A stretch of 64,000 bases of DNA from positions 4,625,001-4,689,000 of the forward strand of contig NZ_AP018365.1 of assembly GCF_016756395.1 (NCBI RefSeq), in the 5' to 3' direction. Positions 34,601-44,027 of the stretch are shown here, piece by piece (the first letter of the stretch is position 1; each line of letters starts with the position of its first letter). Made by a program: the position numbers and the translations under genes. Source of the DNA: Streptomyces sp. SN-593 (GTDB lineage Bacteria; Actinomycetota; Actinomycetes; Streptomycetales; Streptomycetaceae). The notes beneath the pieces are model-generated. The model was not told the origin of the DNA and searched no databases. It worked only from the letters and a program-made list of their open reading frames with translations.

Positions 34601-36326
34601 GAGCAAGAAAAAGGAGGCGGTGGGGACGGACACCACCACTCCCGCCTTCGACCTGACCAACCGCCCTTGGCTGCCGGTGCAGTTCACCGACGGCTCGGAG
34701 CGGGAACTGTCGCTGTTGGAGGTGTTCGACCAAGCTCGCGACATCCGCAGGCTGGTAGGTGACCTGCCCACACAGGAGTTCGCACTGCTGCGCCTGCTGC
34801 TGGCCATCCTTCATGACGCGCTGGGCGACGAACCGGAGCGTGCGTCGGCGCCGGCAGACGCCGAGGCGTGGGAGGAGTTGTGGCTGGCGGAGGACAATCC
34901 GTTCGCCCCGGCCGTCGGCTACCTCGACCGTCACCGCGGACGCTTCGACCTGCTCCACCCACGGCAACCGTTCTTCCAGGTCGCCGGGTTGCGTACGGCC
35001 AAGGACGAGATCTTCCCGCTCAACCGCCTGGTCGCTGACGTGCCCAACGGCGACCCCTTCTTCAGCATGAGAAGGCCGGGAGTCGACCGGCTCGGCTTCG
35101 CCGAGGCGGCCCGGTGGCTCGTGCACGCCCAGGCGTTCGACCCATCCGGCATCAAGTCCGGTGCGGTCGGCGACGATCGGGTCAAGGCCGGCAAGGGCTA
35201 TCCGCTGGGCGTCGCCTGGGCAGGAAACCTGGGCGGCGTCCTGGTCGAGGGGGACACCCTCCACGAGACGCTGCTGCTGAACCTGGTGGCGGCCGATACC
35301 GCTCACCTGCGCTTCGGAGCGTCCGACCGACCCGCCTGGCGGGCTGAGCAGTGCGGCCCCGCCGAGGCCGACGATCTGGCCCGGCGCCCCTACGGCCTGC
35401 GGGACCTGTACACGTGGCAGTCGCGGCGCATCCGGCTGCACCACGACGCCGACGGTGTGCATGGCGTGGTCCTGGCCTACGGCGACCCGCTCGAACCGCA
35501 CAACAAGCACGGCTACGAGCCGATGACGCGCTGGCGACGGAGCCCCGCGCAGGAGAAGAAGCGCGGAGAGCCGCTCGTCTACCTCCCCCAGGAGCACGAT
35601 CCGGCGCAGATGGCCTGGCGCGGGCTCAAGGGGCTGCTCACAGCGCGGGACGAGGGAGCCGGACAGCGGCAGGACGCTGCCGCTCGCCTGCGGCCGCGGG
35701 TCGTGGAGTGGATCGCCCGGCTGACCACCGAAGGGTTCCTTCCACGCCACCACCTGATCCGTACCCGCGTCGTCGGCGCGCGATACGGGACGCAGCAGTC
35801 GGTGATCGACGAGGTGGTGGACGACGGCGTGTTGATGTCCGTCGTGCTGCTGCACCAAGGCGACGACCGGTACGGGCATGCGGCCGTGAACGCCATGGGC
35901 GACGCCGAGAACGCCGTGAGAACTCTCGGTGAACTTGCCGCCGACCTTGCCGTCGCGTCCGGTGCCGACCCCGAGCCGCGCAGGAACGCTGCCCACGATC
36001 TCGGCTTCGGCACGCTGGACACCCAGTACCGCCGCTGGCTGCGCGCCTTGGGCGCGGCTCCGGACCCGTACGAGGAACGGGCACGCTGGAAGCGGCAGTT
36101 GTACCGGACCGTGCTCGACCTGGGCGCCGGGCTACTGGACGACACCGGTCTCGCCGCGTGGGAAGGCCGCGTCGTGGACGGCCGGGGCGGTTCCCGCTGG
36201 TTGAACGACACTGCGGCTGAACTCCGCTTTCGTACCCGCCTCAACCAGCTCCTCGCCAGCGCCGGACCCGGCGATGCCACCGACTCGCAGACCGCCCGAA
36301 CCGTCCCCGTGGAGTCGCCGGTATGA
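31662..36326 (+). CDS. cas3-cse1: Cas3-Cse1 (Cas8e) fusion, type I-E
   Basis: 1554 aa. HD nuclease: HMAD near 42 and GTHDIGK near 87-92. SF2 helicase: MGEGKTEAAL near 326-335, VVIDEVHAYD near 488-497, VLSATLP and the motif VI region QRMGRLHRH. A Lys-rich linker (EEPSKKKEAVGTDTT) near 978-992 leads to the Cse1 large subunit from FDLTNRPWLPV at 995, with VGDLPTQEFALLRLLL typical of CasA. Cas3 shreds target DNA; Cse1 recognises the PAM within Cascade. Natural Cas3-Cse1 fusions are known from Streptomyces griseus. ATG 31662 is used; ATG 31695, after a G-rich RBS-like stretch, fits family alignment equally well. Confidence 0.95.
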   Translation: MAAVREDEGGAMPLGDRLAGAARTVWAKHDRGTDKWLPLWRHMADSAAVAELLWDHWLPRNVKELVAESLPGGKDDARRLSVWLAGTHDIGKCTPAFACQVDNLADVMSGAGLAMRTRKQFGDERRMAPHGLAGQVLLQEWLEERRGWTRRASAQFAVVAGGHHGVPPDHTQIHNLDAHPELLRTPGPSEAAWQRVQTEFLDACAGAFGVEDRLGDWQRVKLPQPVQVLLTAVVIVSDWIASNPDLFPYFPEEHPRGEAERIAAAWRGLRLPPPWSPTEPREPAEELFAARFDLPPGARIRPVQEQAVTMARAMSDPGMLVIEAPMGEGKTEAALAVAEVFAARSGAGGCYVALPTMATSNAMFPRLLAWLDRLPTAVSPLAASSVADQHSVLLAHAKAALQEDYALLMRDSHRTIAAVDAYAGASAHPNGQERTGRASADLVAHQWLRGRKKGLLASFGVGTIDQLLMTGLKSRHLALRHLAMAGKVVVIDEVHAYDAYMNTYLDRVLSWLGAYRVPVVVLSATLPAGRREELVEAYAGTGAGGVADAAGYPLLTAVVPGQEPVTASPAASGRRTDVVLEPLTDDDAVLSDRLAAELAEGGCALVVRNTVDRVMSTAAVLREKFGTEHVTVAHARFIDVDRARKDAALLRRFGPPGRDGISPHRPKRAHIVVASQVAEQSLDVDFDLLVTDLCPVDLLLQRMGRLHRHPRGEQQSDRPARLRRPRCLVTGVDWQSEPAPEPVRGSCTVYGAYPLLRSLAVLAPHMKPPGRPVRLPEDISALVQRAYGDNEFCPPQWEEVVGPARTAHEEVRAKQQQKAEVFRLDDVRKAGRPLIGWIDAGVGDADDTRVGRAQVRDSRESLEVLVVMRRADGNLCTLPWLDKGRGGLELPIDAVPSSRAARAAAASGLRLPYHFSFPEKLDQALAELEELYVAAWQEKESHWLAGELILALDEECQTRLAGWYLVYDPEEGLLVTREEPSKKKEAVGTDTTTPAFDLTNRPWLPVQFTDGSERELSLLEVFDQARDIRRLVGDLPTQEFALLRLLLAILHDALGDEPERASAPADAEAWEELWLAEDNPFAPAVGYLDRHRGRFDLLHPRQPFFQVAGLRTAKDEIFPLNRLVADVPNGDPFFSMRRPGVDRLGFAEAARWLVHAQAFDPSGIKSGAVGDDRVKAGKGYPLGVAWAGNLGGVLVEGDTLHETLLLNLVAADTAHLRFGASDRPAWRAEQCGPAEADDLARRPYGLRDLYTWQSRRIRLHHDADGVHGVVLAYGDPLEPHNKHGYEPMTRWRRSPAQEKKRGEPLVYLPQEHDPAQMAWRGLKGLLTARDEGAGQRQDAAARLRPRVVEWIARLTTEGFLPRHHLIRTRVVGARYGTQQSVIDEVVDDGVLMSVVLLHQGDDRYGHAAVNAMGDAENAVRTLGELAADLAVASGADPEPRRNAAHDLGFGTLDTQYRRWLRALGAAPDPYEERARWKRQLYRTVLDLGAGLLDDTGLAAWEGRVVDGRGGSRWLNDTAAELRFRTRLNQLLASAGPGDATDSQTARTVPVESPV

Positions 36327-37030
36327 CCTCCGCCCTTCCCGCTGCTCCCGAACCCGCAGTCCGACAGCAGCGGCTCGGCCCGGTCGGCGCCGCAGTGCAC
36401 CAGCACATCACCACGTTGCAGCGCGGCTACCTCGCCGATCGCAGCGAAGCCGTCGGCACCTTGGCCCGGCTGCGCCGCGGCATCGGCCGCCCGGCAGGTG
36501 AGACGCCCGACCTGTGGGGCCTGATCGGCACCGAACCGCTGTACGAGCGCTACGAACGCGCCGACCTCACCGAGGAGGCGATGGGTCGGGCGGAAGAGGC
36601 AGCACACGCCGCCGTCACCCTGTGGTCGCTGCACCAGCAGTCCCACCACACCACTCGGATGCACCGCCGGCCGGGCCCGGAACTCGGTGCGGCGGTACGC
36701 CGGTTGCACCCTGGCTCCGAGATCGACGAGCCGACCCGCAAGCGTTTCGTACGTGCCGGCACGGCCGCCACTCCGGCGGTGCTCGCCGGCCGGCTGCGCG
36801 ACCTCGTCCTGCTGCTGCGGCGCGACGCCATCCCGCTCGACTACGGGCTGCTCGCCGACCAGTTGTACGCCTGGCAGCAAACCGGCGGCCCGCAGCGCGT
36901 ACGCCGCTCGTGGGGCCGCTCCTTCCTCGCGGTCCGGGTCTCGGCGCCCGACGGCGGTACAGGCAGCCGGGCCGGAGGCGGCACGGCCGACGAACCAGAC
37001 ACGACCACCCCGGAGGACGACACCCTGTGA
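36323..37030 (+). CDS. cse2: Cse2 (CasB), Cascade small subunit
   Basis: 235 aa, all-helical and Arg-rich. ALARLRRG-type segment TLARLRRGIGRPAGETPDLW is the Cse2 signature near the N terminus. The C-terminal tail is Gly/Thr/Asp-rich and probably disordered. It starts within the last codons of cas3-cse1 and its stop overlaps the cas7e GTG. Two copies of Cse2 stabilise the displaced strand in the type I-E complex. Confidence 0.92.
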   Translation: MTSALPAAPEPAVRQQRLGPVGAAVHQHITTLQRGYLADRSEAVGTLARLRRGIGRPAGETPDLWGLIGTEPLYERYERADLTEEAMGRAEEAAHAAVTLWSLHQQSHHTTRMHRRPGPELGAAVRRLHPGSEIDEPTRKRFVRAGTAATPAVLAGRLRDLVLLLRRDAIPLDYGLLADQLYAWQQTGGPQRVRRSWGRSFLAVRVSAPDGGTGSRAGGGTADEPDTTTPEDDTL

Positions 37031-38295
37031 GCCGCACCATCATCGACGTGCACGTGTTGCAGACCGTTCCGCCGAGCAACCTCAACCGCGACGACACCGG
37101 GACTCCGAAGACCGCGGTGTACGGCGGCGTGCGCCGGGCTCGGGTCTCCAGCCAGGCATGGAAGAGGGCCACCCGTCGGGCCTTCCAGAACCTGCTGGAC
37201 CCGTCCGAACTCGGCGTGCGCACCCGCCGGGTGGCCGAACTGCTCGCCGACCGGATCACCGCGGTTGAGCCGTCGCTGGACCAGGCCGCAGCGTTGGTGC
37301 TGGCCGCCGAGACGCTCCATACGGCAACGGGTTCGAAGATCGAGGTGCCGCGCAGGAAGGCCGACAGCGCGAAGAAGAAGGGCGAGCCGGAGCCGCCGCC
37401 GGAGTCCTCCTACCTGATGTTCCTCAGCTCCCGCCAGCTCGACGGCCTGGCCCGGCTCGCGGTCGAGGGCGCCGACGACATCAAGGTGTTCCTGAAGGCA
37501 AAGGAGAACAAGGACAAGGCCCGGGAACTCGCTGACACCCGGCACTCGGTGGACATCGCGCTGTTCGGCCGGATGGTCGCTGACTCCGCCGACATCAATG
37601 TGGACGCCGCGGCCCAGGTCGCGCACGCCATCAGCGTCCACCAGGTCGAGAACGAGTCCGACTACTACACGGCCGTCGACGACCAGAACGAGCGGGACGA
37701 GGAATCCGGCGCCGGCATGATCGGTACCGTCGATTTCAACTCGGCCACCCTCTACCGCTACGCCGCGCTCGACGTGGACCGGCTGCGGGACAACCTCGGC
37801 GTCGGCCTGCGCCCCGACGAGCCGCTGCACGAGCCCGTCCGCAGGGCCGTACGAGCCTTCCTGCACGGCTTCGTGGCCTCGATGCCCACCGGCAAGATCA
37901 ACACCTTCGGCAACCACACCCTTCCCGAAGCCGTGATCGTCACCCTCCGCTCTGCCCGGCCCATCAGCTTCGTCGCCGCCTTCGAGGAGCCCGTTCTCGC
38001 TCCCCAGGCCGTCGGCGGTCACCTGCGCGGCGCCTGCACGCAGCTGCTCGCGCACGCCTCCGACATCGAGAAGGCGTACGACGTCACCGACGACCCGAGC
38101 TGGGTGCTTCACGTGGGTGCGGCCACTGAACCGCTGGCGGCGCTCGGGACCGAGGTCAGCCTCAGCGGCCTTCTCGACGCGGTGGGCAAGGCAGTGGCCG
38201 ACCGGCTGGCGGCGCCCACGCGCTCCGAAGACGCGGGGGCCGTACCGACACAGGCCCCGGCGCCGGCAGCGGAGGGAGAGAGCCAGCCCGCATGA
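37027..38295 (+). CDS. cas7e: Cas7e (CasC/Cse4), Cascade backbone
   Basis: 422 aa from the GTG at 37027, set by the overlap with the cse2 stop and by the conserved opening IIDVHVLQTVPPSNLNRDD. TGTPKTAVYGGVRRARVSSQ AWKRATR is the expected N-terminal motif, and FVASMPTGKINTFGNHTLPE is the central family signature. Six copies form the crRNA-binding backbone. Compared with the E. coli protein it is longer, with an Ala/Pro-rich tail. Confidence 0.96.
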   Translation: MSRTIIDVHVLQTVPPSNLNRDDTGTPKTAVYGGVRRARVSSQAWKRATRRAFQNLLDPSELGVRTRRVAELLADRITAVEPSLDQAAALVLAAETLHTATGSKIEVPRRKADSAKKKGEPEPPPESSYLMFLSSRQLDGLARLAVEGADDIKVFLKAKENKDKARELADTRHSVDIALFGRMVADSADINVDAAAQVAHAISVHQVENESDYYTAVDDQNERDEESGAGMIGTVDFNSATLYRYAALDVDRLRDNLGVGLRPDEPLHEPVRRAVRAFLHGFVASMPTGKINTFGNHTLPEAVIVTLRSARPISFVAAFEEPVLAPQAVGGHLRGACTQLLAHASDIEKAYDVTDDPSWVLHVGAATEPLAALGTEVSLSGLLDAVGKAVADRLAAPTRSEDAGAVPTQAPAPAAEGESQPA

Positions 38296-39032
38296 GCGAT
38301 CGCACCAGTGTGCTGACGCTGCGTCTCGCAGGGCCACTCCAGTCCTGGGGCGCGTCGTCGCGTTTCGCCCGGCGTACGACGGAACGAGCCCCCACCAAGA
38401 GTGGGGTGGTCGGACTGCTCGCCGCCGCCCAGGGCCGTGACCGTGCAGCGGACATCGCCGACCTGGCCGCTCTCCGCTTCGCCGTCCGGCTCGACCAGCC
38501 GGGCACGCGGGTGCGGGACTACCAGACCGCTCACCACGCCGAAACGGGTAAGTCCATGCCGGTCTCGGAGCGCTTCTACCTCTCCGACGCGGTGTTCGTC
38601 GCCGCCGTCGAAGGTGACACGGACCTGATCGGCGCCCTCCACGCGGCGGTCCGGTCCCCGGTGTATCTCCCGTTCCTCGGTCGCCGCTCGTGCCCGCCGT
38701 CCCGACCGGTGGACCTGCGTGTCCACCGGGGCGGTCTCTGGCGGGCCTTGGAGTCGGAGCCCTGGCAGGCGTCCGCCTGGGTGCAGCGCCGCCGCAGTCA
38801 CGAGCGCCGCGTCGAACTCGAAGTGATCGCCGATCTGCCGACCGGTGAGGGTCCCGGTGACGCCGTGCGGGACCGGCCGCTCAGCTTCGACCCGCACCAC
38901 CGCCGGTACGGCCTGCGTGCCGTCCACTCACGTGCCGTCACCGTCCCCAATCCGCTGGGTGGTTCGCCGAGCACTTCCCGCCGGGACTTCGTACCGCCGA
39001 AGCACGATCCGATGGGACTACTGGAAGACTGA
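38292..39032 (+). CDS. cas5e: Cas5e (CasD)
   Basis: 246 aa. The N-terminal RAMP strand LTLRLAGPLQSWGASSRF and PTKSGVVGLLAAAQGR are diagnostic of Cas5e, and LPFLGRRSCPPSRPV is a further family motif. It caps the crRNA 5' handle in Cascade. Its ATG overlaps the cas7e stop by four bases. Confidence 0.96.
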   Translation: MSDRTSVLTLRLAGPLQSWGASSRFARRTTERAPTKSGVVGLLAAAQGRDRAADIADLAALRFAVRLDQPGTRVRDYQTAHHAETGKSMPVSERFYLSDAVFVAAVEGDTDLIGALHAAVRSPVYLPFLGRRSCPPSRPVDLRVHRGGLWRALESEPWQASAWVQRRRSHERRVELEVIADLPTGEGPGDAVRDRPLSFDPHHRRYGLRAVHSRAVTVPNPLGGSPSTSRRDFVPPKHDPMGLLED

Positions 39033-39034
39033 CG

Positions 39035-39748
39035 ATGTTCCTGACCCGATTCCGTATCAACACCGCGCGCATCGGCGCCCGTCGCCTGCTCACCTCACCT
39101 CAGAGCCTCCACGCCGCGGTGATGGCATCCTTCGCGGAAAGGCCGGACCACCAAGGCGGCGGCCCGCGCGTGCTGTGGCGCCTGGATCACCAGTCGCGCA
39201 GCGAAGTTCTGCTCTACATCGTCAGTCCCGATCGGCCCGACCTCACCCACCTCGTGGAGCAGGCAGGTTGGCCGACGACGGGCGGCTGGCAGACGAAGCC
39301 GTACGCGCCCTTCCTCTCGCGCCTCGCCATCGACGACACCTGGACGTTCCGGCTCACCGCCAACCCTGTGCACAGCATCAGGCGGCACGCCGCCGAGCCG
39401 ACCAAGCGCACCGCGCACGTCACCCCGCGGCACCAGTTGGACTGGCTGCTCAAGCGGCAGACGGACGCCGGCTTCACTGTCGTGGAGCGCTCCGAGCCCA
39501 GGCCGGACGGCCTCGACGGAGCCTGGCACGAGGTGGTCGTCCGCAACCGCAGTGACCTCGCCTTCGGCAAGAGGAACGAGACCGACGACCGCAGCCACAA
39601 GGTGAAGGTGACCCGTGTCACTTTCGACGGCCGCCTGCGCGTGGTGGACCCCGATGCGCTGCGCCGCACACTCACCGCCGGACTCGGCAAGGCCAAGGCG
39701 TACGGCTGCGGGCTCATGACCCTCGCCCCGGCGGAGCAAACCCGATGA
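39035..39748 (+). CDS. cas6e: Cas6e (CasE), crRNA-processing endonuclease
   Basis: 237 aa. Starts MFLTRFRINTARIGARRLL; an early His (SLHAAVMASF) is in the position of the catalytic His of Cas6e. The C-terminal glycine-rich loop GLGKAKAYGCGLMTLAP is characteristic. It cleaves within the palindromic repeat hairpin to release crRNA and stays bound to the 3' handle. It lies two bases after cas5e and overlaps cas1e. Confidence 0.96.
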   Translation: MFLTRFRINTARIGARRLLTSPQSLHAAVMASFAERPDHQGGGPRVLWRLDHQSRSEVLLYIVSPDRPDLTHLVEQAGWPTTGGWQTKPYAPFLSRLAIDDTWTFRLTANPVHSIRRHAAEPTKRTAHVTPRHQLDWLLKRQTDAGFTVVERSEPRPDGLDGAWHEVVVRNRSDLAFGKRNETDDRSHKVKVTRVTFDGRLRVVDPDALRRTLTAGLGKAKAYGCGLMTLAPAEQTR

Positions 39749-40761
39749 CGACCGTCGGCAAACGCCCAGCTACCAGCCCTCGCCAACTCACCCGCGTGGG
39801 CGACCGCCTGTCCTTCGTCTACCTCGAACGCTGCCGCGTGCACCGCGACGCCAACGCCATCACTGCCGAGGACGCCGACGGCGTGCGCCACATCCCCTCG
39901 GCGACGATCGGCACACTGCTCCTTGGACCCGGTACGCGCATCACCCACCAGGCCATGGCGGTGCTGGGCGAGAGCGGCGCCGTCGTGGTCTGGGCCGGCG
40001 AGAACGGCGTACGGTTCTACGCCGGCGGCCGGGCGCTGACCAGGTCCTCCGCCCTGGTCGAGGCACAGGCGGTGGCTTGGGCCAACCAGCGGACCCGGCT
40101 GGATGTCGCGCGGGCCATGTACCGGCTGCGCTTTCCCGACGAGGACCCGGCCGGTTGTACGCGGCGTCAACTGCTGGGCCGGGAGGGCGATCGCGTCAAG
40201 CGCTGCTACGCGCAGGAGTCGGCCCGTACGGGGATCCCGTGGCGCGGCCGGCGATTCACCCCCGGCGACTTCGGCAGTGGCGACGCACCCAACCAGGCGG
40301 TCACCGCTGCCGCCCAGTGCATGTACGGCATCGCCCAGACCGTGGTGGCCGCCCTGGGTTGCAGTCCCGGGCTCGGCTTCGTGCACTCGGGTCACGAACT
40401 GTCCTTCGTCCTCGACGTCGCCGACTTCTACAAGACCGACATCGGCATTCCGGTCGCCTTCGAAGTCGTCGCAGAGGGCCCGGAGGACATCGGCCCCCGT
40501 ACCAGGCGGGCACTGCGTGACCGGATCAACACCACCGGGCTACTCGACCGGTGTGTACGAGACATCCAGACCTTGCTCGTGCCCGTGGGCGCGGCCCTGC
40601 CGGACGACGGTGACCACGTCACGCTTCTGTCCGACCGGGGCGACGAGGTGGCTGCCGGCCGCAACTACGGTGAAGGCGAGACGGACTCGGCCCACGGTGG
40701 TGTCCTGGTGCAGGACCTTCGGGCGCAGGACGCTTTGGTGCGGGACGGCGTCATCTGGTGA
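39745..40761 (+). CDS. cas1e: Cas1e integrase
   Basis: 338 aa. Central FYKTDIGIPVAFEV and FVHSGHELSFVLDVADFYK contain the His and Asp metal ligands of Cas1; the Glu is expected in the EDADGVRH-to-middle region. IPSATIGTLLLGPGTRITH is the typical N-terminal part. With Cas2e it integrates spacers at the leader end. It overlaps cas6e and cas2e by four bases each. Confidence 0.96.
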   Translation: MTTVGKRPATSPRQLTRVGDRLSFVYLERCRVHRDANAITAEDADGVRHIPSATIGTLLLGPGTRITHQAMAVLGESGAVVVWAGENGVRFYAGGRALTRSSALVEAQAVAWANQRTRLDVARAMYRLRFPDEDPAGCTRRQLLGREGDRVKRCYAQESARTGIPWRGRRFTPGDFGSGDAPNQAVTAAAQCMYGIAQTVVAALGCSPGLGFVHSGHELSFVLDVADFYKTDIGIPVAFEVVAEGPEDIGPRTRRALRDRINTTGLLDRCVRDIQTLLVPVGAALPDDGDHVTLLSDRGDEVAAGRNYGEGETDSAHGGVLVQDLRAQDALVRDGVIW

Positions 40762-41126
40762 CCATCATCGTCCTCACCCACTGCCCGGTCGGCCTGCGCG
40801 GATTCCTCACCCGCTGGCTCCTGGAGATCTCCCCCGGCGTCTTTCTCGGCAATCCCTCCGCCCGAATTCGCGACGCTCTGTGGGACGAGGTCCGCCAGTA
40901 CGCGGGCAACGGCCGTGCCCTGCTCGCCTATTCCACCAACTCCGAGCAGGGCTACACCTTCCGCACTCACGACCACAAGTGGCATCCCGTCGACCACGAG
41001 GGCCTCACCCTCATCCTCCGCCCGGCGGATCGCCAGTCGGATCGTCCCTCTCCGGATGGCTCGTCGCCCTCTAGCGGCTGGAGCAAGGCGTCCAAACGCC
41101 GCCGCTTCGGGAATCGCGCGCCGTAG
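40758..41126 (+). CDS. cas2e: Cas2e
   Basis: 122 aa. MTIIVLTHCPVGLRGFLTRW, LLEISPGVFLGNPSARIRD and GYTFRTHDHKWHPVDHEGLT are standard Cas2e (ygbF-type) motifs. It is longer than usual, with a Ser/Pro/Arg tail after residue 95 that may be a remnant of fused sequence. It is the last gene of the seven-gene cas operon, and array 2 follows on the same strand. Confidence 0.95.
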   Translation: MTIIVLTHCPVGLRGFLTRWLLEISPGVFLGNPSARIRDALWDEVRQYAGNGRALLAYSTNSEQGYTFRTHDHKWHPVDHEGLTLILRPADRQSDRPSPDGSSPSSGWSKASKRRRFGNRAP

Positions 41127-41551
41127 TTCCATGGAGCGGTCAGTGTCGCGCCGTCAGGCGCAGCTTCCGCGAGCCCGTACCGCCAGGGGCTGTGGGAGCG
41201 GCTCTTCTGCGGATTGCCGACCCGCCGGGGGAGAAACCCACTTGACGGGGCGGCAGCTCGACGAGATCTTCCAACTGCCGTGAGACTCCACCAGCCTGCC
41301 GCCCATGGGCTCTGAACCGTGCCACCTGCGTACGGGTGCTCGTCTCGATCCCACCGTGACGGTGTGCGCAGCGGCCCGGGATCACGCGCAGCGCGAAGTC
41401 TCGGTGGCCGCGCCAGGAATGCCCACAGGGCGTCCGCGTAACCTGTCATGCGGAAAGCTGGGGCACGCGAGGTGCTTTTTGTCTTGTATGTTCTTTTCCC
41501 TCATCCTTGCTGAAACAAGCGCTGCTCCTTGATAAAACCGCAGCTCAGGAA
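41127..41551 (+). promoter_or_regulatory. Leader region of CRISPR array 2
   Basis: About 425 bases between cas2e and array 2 without a convincing gene; a short plus-strand frame ending LTGRQLDEIFQLP at 41283 may be a coding relic. The last 80 bases are AT-rich (TTTTTGTCTTGTATGTTCTT) and end AAAACCGCAGCTCAGGAA before the first repeat. That is similar to the AAACCCGCAGGTCAGT end of leaders 1 and 3; the remainder is not obviously related to them. Confidence 0.65.
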
Positions 41552-44027
41552 CCGCTCCCCGCGCCCGCGGGGATGGACCCCGTGTCTCGTGTGCGCGTCC
41601 GTAGCCGCGTTGCCGCTCCCCGCGCCCGCGGGGATGGACCCACCAATTTCTGGCCGCCGTGATGCCAGAACTTCCGCTCCCCGCGCCCGCGGGGATGGAC
41701 CCCCCCGAGAACCCGACTCCGCTGCTCAGCAAGCCGCTCCCCGCGCCCGCGGGGATGGACCAAGACCGCGCACCGGACGACGAAGCTGGACCAGCCGCTC
41801 CCCGCGCCCGCGGGGATGGACCCGTGGTTGGGAAGCCCGTAGCACAGCACAGCGGCCGCTCCCCGCGCCCGCGGGGATGGACCCACGTCCGCGGCCGCGA
41901 AGCGCCGGGCTGATGCCCGCTCCCCGCGCCCGCGGGGATGGACCCGGGCACATCGTCAAGTCGCCCGTCCTGTCCGCCCGCTCCCCGCGCCCGCGGGGAT
42001 GGACCCGGCTTCGCCGACGGCGAGTGCACGATCAACCCCCGCTCCCCGCGCCCGCGGGGATGGACCCACCGTCAGCACGGTGTCCGTCAGGCCCGCGGCC
42101 CGCTCCCCGCGCCCGCGGGGATGGACCCGCGTTTGGGAGCGTTCTTGACGTCGGCTACGACCGCTCCCCGCGCCCGCGGGGATGGACCCGTCGACCAGGC
42201 GTCCCGAAGCTCGCTCACGAGCCGCTCCCCGCGCCCGCGGGGATGGACCCATGTGTACCCCCTGGGATGGTTGAGGACTACACCGCTCCCCGCGCCCGCG
42301 GGGATGGACCCGCTGTCGTACAGGGCATCGTCACCTATTCGGGCCGCTCCCCGCGCCCGCGGGGATGGACATCCTCGCCAACTTCGCCCTGGAGGCGGTC
42401 ACGGCCGCTCCCCGCGCCCGCGGGGATGGACCCAGGGTGCCGGGTTCGCCGCGGTCGACGTGGACCCGCTCCCCGCGCCCGCGGGGATGGACCCACGGTG
42501 TACAACCACGGGATTGTGTCGGTCTGCCGCTCCCCGCGCCCGCGGGGATGGACCCGTCCGCTTCTTGACCGAGGCGATCGTCCGCCACCGCTCCCCGCGC
42601 CCGCGGGGATGGACCCGCCCCGAACGACAACATCAAGATCAGCGGTGTCCGCTCCCCGCGCCCGCGGGGATGGACCCGACTGGAACGGCGGCGTCTGCGG
42701 AGCCTGCCACCGCTCCCCGCGCCCGCGGGGATGGACCCAGAGAGTAGGAGCAGACGATGAGCCTGTTCGGCCGCTCCCCGCGCCCGCGGGGATGGACCCG
42801 CCAACGCGGCGAGCACGTACAAGCTGCGGCTCCGCTCCCCGCGCCCGCGGGGATGGACCCGAGGCATCTTCTGATGACCGACGACTACCAGGCCGCTCCC
42901 CGCGCCCGCGGGGATGGACCCGCGGCGAAGATGCGGGCCCACCCATGCAACCACCGCTCCCCGCGCCCGCGGGGATGGACCCAGGGTGCCGGGTTCGCCG
43001 CGGTCGACGTGGACCCGCTCCCCGCGCCCGCGGGGATGGACCCACGGTGTACAACCACGGGATTGTGTCGGTCTGCCGCTCCCCGCGCCCGCGGGGATGG
43101 ACCCGATCAACGGAAGCGGTGCGGGCTGCGACGGGGCCGCTCCCCGCGCCCGCGGGGATGGACCCAACTACAAGGCGATCGAACTGTTCGGCGACCGCCG
43201 CTCCCCGCGCCCGCGGGGATGGACCCGGGCCGGGGCCTACTGGGACGCCTTCCGTACTCCGCTCCCCGCGCCCGCGGGGATGGACCCGGACCTTCCAGCG
43301 TGCGGTGTTCGAGTCTGCACCGCTCCCCGCGCCCGCGGTGATGGACCCCCGGCATACATCGGATACCAGACGCCTGGCTGCCGCTCCCCGCGCCCGCGGG
43401 GATGGACCCCTGCCTGACCGCTATCGGACGGGGAGAGCAATCCGCTCCCCGCGCCCGCGGGGATGGACCCTGGCGCGTCTGCGTCATCATCCAGCCGACC
43501 AGGCCGCTCCCCGCGCCCGCGGGGATGGACCCAACGTCATCTGGAATCAGGCCGGCTTCCCGGACCGCTCCCCGCGCCCGCGGGGATGGACCCCCGACCG
43601 CGAGCGCGACACCGGCCTGGGCCAGCCGCTCCCCGCGCCCGCGGGGATGGACCCACAGTCACCAACACGAGCCGTTACGTGTGCCACCGCTCCCCGCGCC
43701 CGCGGGGATGGACCCCGCAGCATCGCCGCGGACGCGAAGAAGAGCTTCCGCTCCCCGCGCCCGCGGGGATGGACCCCGCAGCATCGCCGCGGACGCGAAG
43801 AAGAGCTTCCGCTCCCCGCGCCCGCGGGGATGGACCCTACGAATCCGCCTACCATGGCGTGGTTACTGCCTGCTCTCCGCGCCCACAGAAGATGGACCAG
43901 AGGCGTTCAAGGACGGCGGGTCTACGGCGCACTGCTCCCCGCGCTCGCGGGGATGAGCCCTACTGCAAGGCGCCGAACTAGCCCAAGCAACCCTGCTCCC
44001 CGCGCTCGCGGGGATGGGCTCGCCCCC
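41552..44027 (+). CRISPR. CRISPR array 2, type I-E, about 41 repeats
   Basis: Same 28-29-base repeat and 61-base period as array 1; the base before GCTCCCC is C nearly throughout. The last three repeats (near 43872, 43933, 43993) are degenerate, so the leader is on the left, next to cas2e. A two-spacer block at 42431-42527 recurs at 42981-43076. The spacer at 43717 is repeated immediately at 43778. The repeats at about 41737 and 42346 have altered ends (ATGGACCAAG, ATGGACATCC) and that at 43322 has GCGGTGATGG. Confidence 0.98.

Noticed and set aside
33003..35996. 997-codon minus-strand frame opposite cas3-cse1
   Set aside because: Shadow frame of the high-GC cas3-cse1 gene; no domain features, whereas the plus-strand frame has complete Cas3 and Cse1 motifs.
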